From positions 1 to 54,539 of the forward strand of contig MLAK01000758.1 of assembly GCA_001839685.1 (NCBI GenBank): a DNA stretch of 54,539 bases, read 5' to 3'. Position 1 is the stretch's first letter; each line of letters opens with the position of its first letter. The translations under genes were made by a program, and so were the position numbers. The DNA comes from Tritrichomonas foetus (Eukaryota; Parabasalia; Tritrichomonadida; Tritrichomonadidae). The notes beneath the pieces were generated by a model. It was not told the origin of the DNA. It made no database searches and saw only the letters and a program-made list of their open reading frames with translations. Shown here in pieces: positions 10,001 to 22,800 of the stretch.

Positions 10001-10710
10001 TTCATCTTTTGTGCTTCTCTTGTATTTGATATTGTTTCGATTTCTTGATCATTATTTTGATCATTATTTTCACTTTTTTCTTGAGAAACAAAAGTATTTA
10101 ATGATAGTAATTTTGTTAATATTTCATCTAAATCAGAATCTTCTGGAATATTTAGCCTTTCACAAAGATCATTTAGAATATTTCCAAATTTCTTGTATTT
10201 CTTGTATTTATTCGTTTTCTCTAATTCAACTGATAGTTGAGCATTCTCTTCAACTAATTTTTGATTTTGAATTTTTAATTGATCAATTTCACAGATTTCT
10301 TGACTGCTATTTTCTAAAAGTTCATGATATTTATTTTGGATATTCAAAACTTTCATGTTTTCAGAGTTTTTCGATTCGTTTCGAATTAAAAGCAAAGCAA
10401 AAGAAATTAATTTAAAAGCTTCATGTGATGATGAACCTGGTCCAATTTTTGATGTGATGGGTTTTCCGACACTCGAAAGTAGGTTTACAAGATCATCTAT
10501 ATATAATTGAATGGCATTGAAATTATCTTCTGAGAGTGACAAAGGCGGATCTCCAAGGGAATCAAGGAAATTTGATAATTCGACGCATTTTATATAGACT
10601 GGATCATCTTTTGACAAACAGGAATTATCATTGACTATATCTTCTTGGGATTGGTTAATAAATTTCGATAAAATTTCTTCCCCAAGGAGCTGGGAATCAC
10701 TGCTCGCCAT
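7024..10710 (-). CDS. Large coiled-coil protein, 1228 aa
   Basis: Almost the whole protein from residue about 120 to 1000 is heptad-type coiled coil rich in Glu, Lys, Asn, Leu and Ile, with interruptions near 500-620. The N-terminal 120 residues are more globular (SNFLDSLGDPPLSL...). The C-terminal 150 residues hold a compact helical part (SLCFTAIYRLQKLSGHLHGAI) and then a Pro/Asn/Lys-rich tail. There are no membrane segments or enzymatic motifs. By composition it resembles golgin, centrosomal or kinetochore filament proteins, but no specific family can be named. It is head-to-head with the Sfi1-like gene across 157 bases, so the two may be co-expressed; a shared cytoskeletal role is inference. 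The ATG at 10710 is the first Met of the frame. Confidence 0.85.
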   Translation of the reverse strand: MASSDSQLLGEEILSKFINQSQEDIVNDNSCLSKDDPVYIKCVELSNFLDSLGDPPLSLSEDNFNAIQLYIDDLVNLLSSVGKPITSKIGPGSSSHEAFKLISFALLLIRNESKNSENMKVLNIQNKYHELLENSSQEICEIDQLKIQNQKLVEENAQLSVELEKTNKYKKYKKFGNILNDLCERLNIPEDSDLDEILTKLLSLNTFVSQEKSENNDQNNDQEIETISNTREAQKMKIQLMQKEINALKLVNHEENINAKIYLLETDINSLNLQNQALSDELSKQKEKNRTLSQELLNSSNDIKSKMIALESLQMQMNQITIERDELKNTLDVQKTLLNDPSLLTKDDQINGMNKIFQELSKQIENMTEELTDLSQSRNNLLSIVQKQNEAIDLYDMKLNALNDKKANHSQKTKKESEIFYVLNDINNLTENDEIKEILFDKSKDERIRIFDAFSYLLNQIHTLGKTKDEMKEKIISDSQNAEIKEYDDKVNELKKENERLCKYLITNLCFLDKITNSSEIQDWLITGQNTNEIREALIAQCKRVESFIKQRSIECDDLVFSDIPKFISQNLDEIADKSELVISLQQSSLINDVLRKYLLKVEEQMETLTEEARMMKYELSHTESSIEDSTLSLRDELDLEKLNNQKLEEEIRTIRDKLKGELSHIEKAKIVYKAGKALKIKNKHSNEYVILLEAKVQEEKKKNDEITKEITRITDEAKNAMHVLKKQIISLQEKINEEDKKSADLRHQYEISQKSLNEEKEKSKHIIEDNAKLNSTISELSNVIKGFNDSKQKEIEAITDELAAAANEKMEILKDEIRTKNSRLQILEEEYKTKMKEMKKEHKLLTFQLQNELEAQTKRATEIRNHFEPILEESRKKLNECREKYNSNLEKIQIYENEIKQLKTDLASSRIETKMNLMKLTANEEKMKRDKSLFETQLKMKIMSLETYYNALIEKTKTQHDNKLHDFLVKISGEFKEFVDFNEPITFESTTAMLQSARKMLDLSNAKVSGLEKYLEEIGDIKTVLEVSRDSEVIPAITTLVKKVNDISKNKHENNINKNQTLPKEAVKINEEIKKWEKWAKRLHSIITDEFSAQKSPKELQFVIEEALMSSIGQRQIWRHVEILRSEKHILEKLNLNSIQLKVNKSGNNLNKINRELEIKQPDMLTLSLCFTAIYRLQKLSGHLHGAITFNNEPPNNYINNPKPSPKPKHDKLNEESPKKYPILIFS

Positions 10711-10867
10711 TTAATAAACGTCTTTTTACTCAGAAATTTTTATTATTGACCATAGTTTGACCAATGAAAACTCAATTAGAATTCAATCATTGAAAGTAAA
10801 TGTAAAGAAACGATAAAAATTTGGCGCCTTCCAAAAAGAATTTTTAAACGGGCACAAGCTCTTCGAT

Positions 10868-13800
10868 ATGACTTTTTTTATTCCTGCGGAGATTCAGTTA
10901 ACTGACTCCGTAGATGTTTCACTGCACTTCGACAGACTGATTAAGTTATCGAATCGTTTTAATCGCCGAACCAAGTGGACAGAATTTGCATCAAAAATCT
11001 CAACCAATTATCGAATTTCTACGGTGAAGCAAATTGCATCATACAACAAATCGATAGGAATATTCAAAAAGAAATTTATTTCGAAATATTTCAATTATTG
11101 GAGGCAAAAACGCCCATGGGTGAAATTATCGAGAAATTTATTGTTTAAATGCAGGAAATTATGTTTCATTAAAATCAAAGAAATATATGATCGAAAGAAG
11201 CGCGATGTTTTAAGAATACCATGGAAAAAGATGTCAGAATTGCTTTTGCAAAGGGATCATGAAAGAATAATGGTTTATGAATTTCCTCATCTGCAAAATG
11301 TTCGAAGGTCAAAACGATTTTTGCAAATCTGGAATGAAAAAGCCAGTCAAAAGAATATTATTCTCAAACACAGATGGGACTCAATGCTCACCAGACTTCA
11401 TAGAATCAATCAGAGAAAGGAATTAAAGAAACAAGTTAAACATCATAAAACAGAAAATCTTTGGATTTCAATGACAGATCGATTAAGAAGGATTATTATA
11501 CTTAAAGAAACACTCAAAGAGAAACGCAGAATTGATTATCAACGAAAATGGGAAAATTTGACTCAGAGAATATCAAAATTGAAGCGAACAAAGGCAATTA
11601 TTTTAAGGTCATATCAAATGGAACAATGGCAAAGCTTTGCAAAGAGAATACACAATATATACAAACATAAAAATATGATACAAATGCAAAGTGATTTATT
11701 CTATCGCATGAAATGGTATTCGTTGGTTAACAGAGTAATCAAAATCATGAATCAAAGAACGCTTCATACTGGCAAAAAACTTGCAATTCAATGGAAGAAG
11801 AACAAATATAACAAGGGTCTACTTAAAAAGTACTTCCCAATATGGATTGACAGAGCAGAAAAGAAACATATATCTAGATCAATTTTGCGACATTGTTTCA
11901 CCAATTCCATTCGTCAATATACGTTTTCAATGGCAAATAATTCTGCTGCTCTTATTCAAAATACTTTCCGAAAATGGAAGAAATACTCTGATCAACATTG
12001 GAAGTATGAAACATTACTGAAAGCATTTCTAAAATGGAAAGCTGAATTTATATTAATCACTAAATTAAGAAGTGACCCACCATTAATGGTCAAAATAGTG
12101 AAACCGCCTGAGTTTAGAATGGAATTTAATGATATCCCAGTTAATATATTACGTATAAATGATTTTGAAAATACAATGCATGAAACAACAAACCTACGAA
12201 AACTCAAGAATACACGAAGACCAGGAAAACTTTTAGAACAATCAACAAATGAATTAATTGAACTAAATATCTCACCATTAATAGCAATTAATGTGGCTAA
12301 AATGTCTTCTGATGGTCAAACAGTTGATGACTTTGAATGTGATGCCAGTGATATTGAACCACAATTTAATAAGCTTCAGCCTGTTGCTAAGAAATCTAAA
12401 GTTAAAATCGACGAAAATATCAATCATTTGGAATTCATTCATTCAGAATCAAGTGAAGAGTCCAAAGTTTATAATGATAATAAAGAAAATAAGGAAAAAA
12501 TTGAAGCACAAATTGACAATTCTAAATTTATTGAGGAGCCTATTGAAGCACATTTTGATGAAAAATCAGAAATTGAGGAAGAAGAAGAGGTAATTGTACA
12601 ACCTGAAGAACCAGAACCAGAACCAGAACCAGTTGAAAATGAACCACAAGAATCCATTGAAGATATGCTGGCGAAACTCAGACAAAGAAACAAATTAACA
12701 AACCAGCATCTAGAAAAATTCAAACCAATCGAGTCTCCACCACCAAACGAACCAAAATATGATGATGAAAATGATGAAGTATATATAAATTCATCATCAT
12801 CACCAACGAAATTTAATACTTCATTTGATGAATCTCTTGAAAAACTTAGGCTTGGACGTGAGCAAATAGAGAAAGAACTTGGATACCATCAAACACAAAA
12901 TGTTCTTGAGCCTTCATCAGAATTTAACTTGGATATCCCAGATGAAATTATTGATTCTACTATTAATTCAGTCAATTATGACATTATTTTGCCTGATTTA
13001 GTCGATATTAATGTTAACACACTGACTGGTATTTCTTTATATTCAAAAGAAAAGCCAGAAATTACAGTAGCTGATAGTATATTACCAGAAGTTACATCTG
13101 AGACACCAATTTCATCAAGATCTAATGAATATATTGAATCAATTTCCGACTTTCTTATTAACCAATTTGTTAATGAACCATTTAAAGAAGAAGAAATTTA
13201 TTCGTCCCTATTCACTCTTCCAATATTATCACTCAATGATCTTAAGCCAAAGGTAGGAATTGACAAAACACCACCATCAAAAGAAAAGGTAAACAATGAT
13301 ATTGAAAACAATAGAGAATCTATCTTCAATGATATTTATAACAAAATTAAAGAAGACTACTCTCCAAAATTTGATGATCTAAATGAATATAGTTCTGTTA
13401 TTGATATTCCAGATGAAGTCTTTGTATTTAATAGTAAAATTGCCGATGACCTTGATGATTTACTTGATGGATTATTTACTTTACCAATTAATGGATTATC
13501 AACATTTACTGCTCCACCAAAGAAAGACCATAATCAAACTAATGATACGGTTGATCACCAAGTAGAAACATCTGAATCAATTGTAAATAATGAAATAGAA
13601 TTTTTAGATATTATTAACGAATCAACAGCTTCACTTAACAGTCAGTATGATAATATAATTCCTACTCTTTTTGATCTTAACATCAAGCCTCTTTCAATTA
13701 CAAAGAAGTTAGACGTATCATCATTAAACTATCACATTATTCAAGATGAAAACATAAAGGACCAAGAAATTGACAACCATGAAGAAGAAGACGAGGAGGT

Positions 13801-16800
13801 AATAGAAATACCAGATTCTCTTATAAATACACTTGTATCAAATATTAATATTGATTCTATTATTCCTAATCTGTTTTCACCACAAATGAATTATTTGGAA
13901 GACATTATTTCACCAGATAGACAGATAAAATATCAAGAACCACCGAAAACTGACGAACAAAATATTGATTCTAATATATTATCACTTGCTGTTAAAGATG
14001 ATGAGTTGGATTCCATATTACCAAATATATTTGCTATAAATATACATCCACTTTATAATATTGAGGTGAAGTCTTCCAATCAAAATCTTAATTTCATTAA
14101 TGAAATTGATAATGATACAGCTGATTTTGACATTCCAAATTCAATAATTGAAAATTCTATTTACAGTAACTTAAATTCGGTTTTACCAACAATTTTCGAT
14201 CTTCCAATTGATCCTCTAAAGAATATTTCTTCTCTTAATCATGTAGAAAATTCAAAGATTACAACTAGCCCTGAAAATGAAGAAGAAGAACCTGAAGATT
14301 TTATTGATATACCATCTGATCTTGTTGACCAACTGGCTACTCATACAAATCTCGATTCTATCCTACCGAAAGTTGTGAACTTTAATTCCAAACCGCTAAA
14401 TGAATTTCTAATAGATCATTATTCTGGCAATATTGAAGAAGAGATTAAAAAAGGAAAGGAAATTGGAAAAGAAACTGAAGAAGAAGATATTTATTATATA
14501 CCACATGACATTACTGATGAGCTTGCTTGTGCCACCAACTTAGATATTGTCTTTCCAAAAATAGCTGTTTTAAATACAAATCATCTAAGCACGTATGTCA
14601 AGCCACTAATCATCACAAAAACTTCTCTTGACATAAAACAACCTAAAGAACAATCCACTCATGATGAAGAGGTAAGTGAATTTGATGAGTATGAAATACC
14701 AAATGATATTACTAATGAATTAACCAATCCAATTAAACTTGATGAAATAATATCAGCAATTGTAATGATGCCAGTTAATTCGATACATGAATTTTCAAGA
14801 TCACCTCATGAAATACGTACAAATAATGATACATTTGTAAAAGATGAAGAAATTAAAGAAGATGAAGAAATTAAAGAAGATGAAGAAATTAAAAAAGATG
14901 GCGAGGACGAAAATACAGATTTTGAGTTACCAAAAGAAATTACAGATAAAATTCAAATTGAAAGCCAGCTGAATTCGATTATATTAAATGTTAATCAAGT
15001 TCCAAACATGAGTGTATTAAATAATTTTTCGCGGAAATCCAAATCAAAATCTCAAAATGAATCAAGCATTCCAAACACCATTCAAATTCCTCTTCAAAAA
15101 GATTTAGAGATGGAAGAAGAAGAAGAATATATCATTCCGAGTGATATGACAGCTGAACTTCTAAAATCATTAAATCTAAACAAGATTTTGCCATCAATTG
15201 TTGATCTTAATCCTAGCCCTATTAATGGTTTCATTTCATCAAATCAGATAGCTGTAAGTATACCTATAAATGATATCATTCAACAAGATGATGATCTTAC
15301 TAATGAAGAAATTGAGATTTCTAATGATATATTAAGTATTCTCTCAAGAGCTACTCAGCTAGATAATACAATTCAAAAAATAGTGAATATTAACCCACAT
15401 TCATTAAGTGGATATATTATAAAAGATCATCATGATAATGGTTTCAATGAGCCAAATATCTTTAACTTCAATGATACAGAATCACCAAGAACTAAAGAAG
15501 AGGAAGAGGAAGAAATTGACAGTATATTCGATTTTAATGAACCAGCCGAAAATGAAAGCACAATATCTATTCCAAGTGATGTGACTAAAGAACTTTTCCC
15601 ACCATCAGTACTTGAAGATGTCGTTCCTCAACTTCCTAATATATCCATCAATAATATATCTAATATTTCTAGCATCAAGAATATTGAACTTTCTATTCCA
15701 CATAATTCGGAAATGAATTTTGATTCAACCATTCAAAGCTTGTATAAGCCAAATATAGACTCTTTAACAAATATTCAGGTATCCAATCTAAATTTAGAAA
15801 ATACCGATGTGAGCTTCTCAGATAGTTTCATTAGGACAGATAAATTAGATTCTGTCATTCCGTCTCTCGTAGATATATCAACTACATCATTACAAGAAAT
15901 GAAACCAAATAAAAAAATAGATGGTGATATATTAGGAAAAGATGAAGACAACAATGAAGATGAAATTAATTTATCTGAAGGAATTATAGAACAATTAACA
16001 AAACATACTCAATTAGATAGTATTTATACACAAATCACTGATTTCAATGTAACTCCTCTTGGAGGTATAATGCCCTCATATACTCATCATTCAAGTGAGA
16101 CTAAAAATGATAATCCAAATGACATATTAGAAGAAGAAGAGGAATATTTTGAAATACCTAATAGTATTTCTAAAGAGTTAGCAGAAAACGCAAAGCTAGA
16201 TAATACATTATCTCAGATTACTTGTATTAATAATTCCTCTGTTCATATATTAAATGCTATTGGAAATAATCAAATCAACCACAAATTACTTGATCAAAAT
16301 ATCACAGACATAACTCTAGAAGAAACTCCAGAAGAGAATCAAGAAGCAATTGATCAAGATATTATTGATAAATTAATCGAACCTGTTGAACTTGAAAAGA
16401 TATTAGCAGATATTACGCCAAATATAGCACATGAAATTAAAAAATTGGATATCATTCAAAGTAAAACCAACATATTGTCTTCAGAAAATGTTCCTGGTTC
16501 AGATGATTCGAAAGAAAATCTTGAGACTAATTTTATTGTAGAAAAACTTCCTAATTTCGTAGATTATCAAAATGATATAAAATGCATGATAATGTCTGAG
16601 TACCAACCAGCATTACAGCTTGATCCACAGTGTATAAATCTAAATATAGGCACTCATGATGATAATAAATGCATTGAAGATTCTGCTATTTCTGACATAA
16701 TAGATTCATTTTCATTTGATAAATCAATATTAAATCTAGAAAATCTTAAGATAGATTCACTTAAGAATATAACATCAAAAGAATATCTGGGAAAAGAAAT

Positions 16801-19745
16801 AATCAAAAATCATAAACCTGAAGCTGTTGATGAAAGCATTATTAATGAAACGATCAATTTAATAGGTAATGCTTTTGAAATCACCGATGATATATATCAA
16901 CTTTTCCCAAGTAAATTACCAATATACAAGATCACCAATAATAACACGGAAGCCGAAATAAAATCATGTGATGTTGATAAATTAATTCGAGATATTCCAA
17001 AAGAATATATTTCACTTGATTCCACAATTTCCAACATTGGTAATAAGATTTCTCATTTAGCATATCTAATACCATCACCAGAAAAAGATATTTCCGATAT
17101 TCATCTTGACGAAAATAATTATAAAAATGGCCAACCATTATCACCTCTACCAAGTGGATTATTTGATGATTTCAAAATGGAAGAAGAAGAATCAGGAGAC
17201 ATAAATCATATAGATAATCTATCTCAAACTCAAATGATAGAATTAGGTAACTTGTTTTTTTCTAAAGAACAAAATGTACCACCAATTAAACAGAACGAAC
17301 TACCAATTGAAGAAAATGAAACCCCAATTGAAGAAAATGATTTATCAGACCAGGAAATCTATAATCAAGAAGAAGATCTCATTGAAGTCGATATCATCAA
17401 ATCAATAATCACACAATTAAATATAGATATTGATTTCAATAAGCAATATCATCAGATTGTTTTGGATAGGGTTGATTCATTGAAATCCATTAAATACCAA
17501 GATGGCAATAATAATCCTACTAAAATTGAAGTCAATATCGATGGTCAACTTAATAAAATGCAAAAAGTATTAGACAATGTAAAAGAAAATATAGGTAATT
17601 CGAAATCTAATGAAGAAGAAGAAGAATATGATGAGTATGATTTTGATGAAATATTTAAAGATGAAGACTTTGGTGTTATATTTTATTTCACACCGATTAT
17701 TGATTTTGGACATCAAAAGATGACGATGGAAACATATACAACAACACCATCACAAGTATTTGATATCGAAGGATCATCAAGACAAATTATTTCTGACTAT
17801 TTATCATTATCAATTGATAATCTTTCTAATCTTAAAACTAAAAGCCAAAGTCATCTAGATTCCATTCTTGCTAGTGATTTTGATAGACCAAATAGTATCA
17901 TCAAATCACATGCATCAACTCAACAATCACAACAGAAAGTTTCTATTAAAGATTTGGATCTTCCATTTGAATTATTGAACAATTATGATACTCCAACACC
18001 AAGTTTAAGCAAACTTGAAACTACCACTATGACAGATGATGAATTTAGTTCACAAATTCCACCTAAAATTCCAGAATTGACTAAAGAACTCAAAGAACCA
18101 ACGTCAGTTCTTGATCTTCCATTTGATTATATTGATGATCATTTCGAAGAAGNNNNNNNNNNNNNNNNNNNNNNNNNNNNNNNNNNNNNNNNNNNNNNNN
18201 NNNNNNNNNNNNNNNNNNNNNNNNNNNNNNNNNNNNNNNNNNNNNNNNNNNNNNNNNNNNNNNNNNNNNNNNNNNNNNNNNNNNNNNNNNNNNNNNNNNN
18301 NNNNNNNNNNNNNNNNNNNNNNNNNNNNNNNNNNNNNNNNNNNNNNNNNNNNNNNNNNNNNNNNNNNNNNNNNNNNNNNNNNNNNNNNNNNNNNNNNNNN
18401 NNNNNNNNNNNNNNNNNNNNNNNNNNNNNNNNNNNNNNNNNNNNNNNNNNNNNNNNNNNNNNNNNNNNNNNNNNNNNNNNNNNNNNNNNNNNNNNNNNNN
18501 NNNNNNNNNNNNNNNNNNNNNNNNNNNNNNNNNNNNNNNNNNNNNNNNNNNNNNNNNNNNNNNNNNNNNNNNNNNNNNNNNNNNNNNNNNNNNNNNNNNN
18601 NNNNNNNNNNNNNNNNNNNNNNNNNNNNNNNNNNNNNNNNNNNNAATGAAGAAGAAGAAGAATATGATGAGTATGATTTTGATGAAATATTTAAAGATGA
18701 AGACTTTGGTGTTATATTTTATTTCACACCGATTATTGATTTTGGACATCAAAAGATGACGATGGAAACATATACAACAACACCATCACAAGTATTTGAT
18801 ATCGAAGGATCATCAAGACAAATTATTTCTGACTATTTATCATTATCAATTGATAATCTTTCTAATCTTAAAACTAAAAGCCAAAGTCATCTAGATTCCA
18901 TTCTTGCTAGTGATTTTGATAGACCAAATAGTATCATCAAATCACATGCATCAACTCAACAATCACAACAGAAAGTTTCTATTAAAGATTTGGATCTTCC
19001 ATTTGAATTATTGAACAATTATGATACTCCAACACCAAGTTTAAGCAAACTTGAAACTACCACTATGACAGATGATGAATTTAGTTCACAAATTCCACCT
19101 AAAATTCCAGAATTGACTAAAGAACTCAAAGAACCAACGTCAGTTCTTGATCTTCCATTTGATTATATTGATGATCATTTCGAAGAAGAAGAAGAATTTT
19201 ATGAAATTGAAGTCCCAATTATTGATGATGGAATATTCTCAAGCGAAATTAAATCAATCATTAATTCTACCAAGACTTTATATCGTTATACTTCTATTGA
19301 CGATGCTCCTATGATTCAAAGCGATGATATTAATAAAATATCACATCAAATTTCAAGTAAGATAAATCTTGATACTAATTCAGGATTTGATCTGTTTTCG
19401 TCAGATCAAAGCAAAGATAATATTAACTCCATTTCAAATGAAAAACATCTCATAGAAGATGAAGACGAAAGCCAAATTGAAATTAGCAATGATATAGTTG
19501 AACTAATTCTAGATAAGCTTGGAATTAACAATACTATTTTTAATAATGTGAATGAATGCCTTTATAAATCTTCTACTGAAAGTATAAACACTATTACTCA
19601 AATAGAAGTTCTAGATAACCGACTTGAAAATGAAGATATAGATATAGTAAATAGGATTTCCAATGAAATAGCTAGTGAATTTAATGTAAATGAAAAGATC
19701 AAAAACGATTTGTTTTATTATGGGTTTAACGAAGAAGATAAATGA
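10868..19745 (+). CDS. Giant Sfi1-like tryptophan-repeat protein with acidic C-terminal repeats (contains assembly gap)
   Basis: Residues 30-400 are basic and helical with regularly spaced tryptophans (37, 78, 119, 155, 170, 199, 228, 254, 283, 326, 370, 390). The core five repeats follow W-x-x-h-x-x-R-h-x-x-I at 26-29 residue spacing, the style of centrin-binding Sfi1 repeats; one unit (ALIQNTFRKWKKYS) is IQ-like. An acidic linker follows. From residue about 690 to the end there are more than 20 degenerate units of roughly 70-110 residues with core IPxxIxxxLxxxxxLDxILPxIxxLxxxPL, separated by E/D-rich spacers. The N-run 18153-18644 is flanked by identical 544-bp copies. As printed, the frame breaks across the gap; if the copies are one sequence, the frame is continuous and codes for about 2613 aa. 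Function is unknown; a centrin-linked cytoskeletal fibre is inference. Confidence 0.82.
17609..18152 (+). repeat. 544-bp direct copy, left of N-run
   Basis: This segment, from AATGAAGAAG to the last base before the Ns, is repeated base for base, as far as I compared, at 18645-19188. See the gap entry. Confidence 0.9.
18153..18644. other. Assembly gap (492 N) between identical contig ends
   Basis: The run of N sits between two identical 544-bp copies that abut it on either side. This is the pattern left when two overlapping contigs are scaffolded without being merged. The printed gap length also shifts the reading frame, whereas collapsing the copies keeps it. Confidence 0.85.
18645..19188 (+). 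repeat. 544-bp direct copy, right of N-run
   Basis: Identical to 17609-18152 at an offset of 1036 bases, starting at the first base after the gap. After 19188 the gene continues uniquely to the stop at 19745. Confidence 0.9.
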
Positions 19746-19826
19746 TTTGAAAATAAATAATACTTTTTAAATTTCTGTTTATTGATTCTTAAAATAGTGA
19801 TTATAATATTTTTTTGAAAAGTGAAA

Positions 19827-22800
19827 TCAACTCAGTTTTTTTGACGTCTCAGCAATATAATCTTCAAGAACTTTTTCTTCTTTAATGAGATGTTGTTTTA
19901 ATTCCCTCAGAAAATAATGAGAGTTATAATATGGAATCAAAGGATTATCAAAAACAATGTTATCATGCAATTTTTCATAAATACTTCGTTGCTCAGATTC
20001 TTCTTTTTCAATTTTTTTACTGACAATTTGATAAGATTCTTGTAGAAATGTTTGAACCTGAGCCATTACACTTTTTACAGAATGAATATATTCAGCTTCT
20101 ATATCATCATTCTTATACAATATCTGAGTTACAAGTGACAAGATAGCTTTTTTAAAAGTTTCTACAGCTGCAATAGCCCTTAACTCAGTTGCAGACTCAT
20201 TTTTCCCATCAATGATTATGTCATTCCAGAGATAAATAAATTCAGTTGCTTCACTTAAGTTATCAATTATTTTCTCAATGACACTTTTGCTGTAACTTGA
20301 ACTATCCAAAAAGCTATTTACTAATTCTACCGAATCATTTAACAAATTAATTGCAGAAAAGAAAACAGGGAGTGATATGTCTGACAAATTCTCCATTTGA
20401 TCTAACTGAGAATTTCCATTCATTTTTTGATCAAATTCCAGAATTGGCATTTTTAATATAAAGGGTTGATCATTATCAATATGATCATCAATATTGATAA
20501 GTTCACTGTTTAGATTAATATCATTATTAAGGTCATATAATGATTGAAAACTTTGTTTCAATAAATTCATAGCTTCTTCTTCTTTTTTATGATCATTTAT
20601 TTTTTGAGCAATACGTGATTTACATGTTTTTTGTATGCTGTTTATTGATGATAGAAAATTGTGGAGACTAATTAATTGATTTGTTTGGTTAACAGGAGAT
20701 GAAATATTATTTAATATTTGATTTATATATGTTTGAGATAGCTTGTCTGAGAGTTCACATAATATTTGAAATGAAACAAATAAATCATTTGGTGAGGAAT
20801 ATTTATTGGATAATATCTCTGAAAAGATATGAAAATGAGACGAAAAATTAGTATAGGCATTTAAAAATTTTGTGTTTGCGATGTCAGAAGTTGGAATTAA
20901 AATTGGAAATGAAGGAAATTTGATATTGGTGGAAAGTTTTATAGCAAGTGATGACATAGGTTTAATGATTGGTTTTTCGGATATTTTTTCTAAATTGAAC
21001 AGTAGAGATTGTGATGAAACTACAAATTTTCTAAATAACATAGTCATTTTGTTTTTTTGGTCATTTGATTGTTTTTTCTTTTTCACACTATTTAATATTG
21101 TTGAGATTTTTTGCTCAAACTCCCAAAACAAACTTTCAATTGATAATTCATTATCGAGATAATACAAATCACTCATCATTGTGACAAGATTCCTGCTAAT
21201 AGAGATATGATCAATAATATTTTCTTCATCAAGAGATTCATCTGTCCAACCACACATCATTGTGTTACTATATATTAAAATTATATAATTGATAATTGCT
21301 AATAACTCAGAAAAAAGTTCGTCTTTTTCTTTTTGAACTCTGCTTTCATCAATTTTATGCATAGGTGTGAGTTGGCATTTTGTCACAAAATCAATCATAT
21401 CATAATAGCACATCTCAAATTTATGATAGCTTCTGAGTATTTCCCCATAATCATCATGGCTTGATATAGATGCAATTTGGTTCATAAAATCTATTGAGAA
21501 AAGAAGTACTTGCCATAAATAAGGCATCATCTGGATTTTCCTATGAAGATTGTCTATATTTGGACAAACAATAAGTGAAGAAATTGTTTTTGAAATACAA
21601 GAAAGAAATAAGTTAGAAAGAAAAGAGCATAAACTACTGTTGATATTTTCTTTCGTATAATTAAATAATATGCATGCAATAGAATTTATCCGAAGGATGA
21701 TATCTCTAAGGAAAACTTCACAATCAATATTTAGTTCTTGAATATCTACAGCTTGAATGTGTGTAATAAGGGCTAAATATTTTGATGTGATTTTTTCATG
21801 ATTTTCATTGTAGATTTGAACTATAGATTTTTTATGGATGGACCACAATTCAGAAACCAAGTGATTAAAATCAAAATTATCAGAATGATTTAATTGATCA
21901 TATCTTTGAATTTTTGCGACTAATTTTAAAATAAAAATTTTATTTTCAAAAGTAAGCTTCTCTTTTTGAAGCAGCACAATCAACTTTTGAATAGATAAAG
22001 CGTTTTTGATATCTATTTCAAGACCATTTTTTTTATATTTAAGATAGTAGTAGATTTTATTAGTGTTTTTGTATAATTGAACCAAACTGGATTTGCATTT
22101 GGCTGGATTCATAATTATTTTTTTCACTAAACTAATGATATTAGAAAACCAATCATTTTCTTTATTTAAAAAATCTGTATTCGAAATTACGACAACAGTC
22201 AGCTTTGAAATGTGAGATGTAAAATGTTTAAGATGAAAATGTGATTTTTTTAAGATAATTGCTCGGAAATATTGACAAACATTTTTAATTGCGACTTTGC
22301 TAGTATTTGGATGACGACAAAATGTTTTAAACCAGAAATATCCGAATTTACGTAATTGCTTTCTTTTACTTTGAACAAAGGTAACAAATATAATTTGACA
22401 AAAATTTTTTACTCTTTTTTCTTCAATTAAATCAATTAATGTATGGCATTCTTTTGCTTTACGTATTTTTTTCTTCAATTTAAAAGGTATGGATGTTCTA
22501 AATGATATAATAATTCTTTTTATGTCTTTATCGCACAAAAATAATAATGATTGAACTAATTCCATGAAATTAGTCTGATTGGATTGAACAATTTCATTTT
22601 CATCATATAATGAAATCGATTGATGAAATAAAAGTGTAACTCTTTTCGATATTTCATCAATATCAGTAATAATATTCAATTTTTCCCGAATAAGTTTTGG
22701 GGTAATACTTATGGGAAAAATTAATGAAACTAAAAAGTATGGCAAATATTTCAAATTTTTAAAGTTGAGATATTCCTCTGCATTAATGCTTGCACACACA

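Larger units (their letters stand above)
12930..19740 (+). repeat. Degenerate acidic protein repeat, more than 20 units
   Basis: Inside the giant gene, units recur with an acidic spacer, then IP(S/D)-(D/E)-h-h-x-x-L, a 6-8 residue spacer, L-D-S/N-h-h-P-x-h, then h-(N/S)-x-x-x-L-x-x-h. Clear copies start near 12932, 13404, 13804, 14128, 14303, 14494, 14686, 14922, 15127, 15316, 15568, 15967, 16144 and 19477. DNA identity is low between units, so the repeats are old and kept as protein. Confidence 0.7.

Noticed and set aside
11992..12207. Minus frames inside the giant gene (also 12469-12723, 16932-17153)
   Set aside because: They are shadows of a long coding frame; their composition mirrors the sense strand's codon bias.
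12600..12640. CCAGAACCAGAACCAGAACC run considered as a microsatellite or array element
   Set aside because: It is a short in-frame Pro-Glu stretch inside the giant gene, with no spacers.
18090..18752. Open frame running through the N-run on the minus strand
   Set aside because: Its length comes from the Ns; the flanks are antisense to coding sequence.
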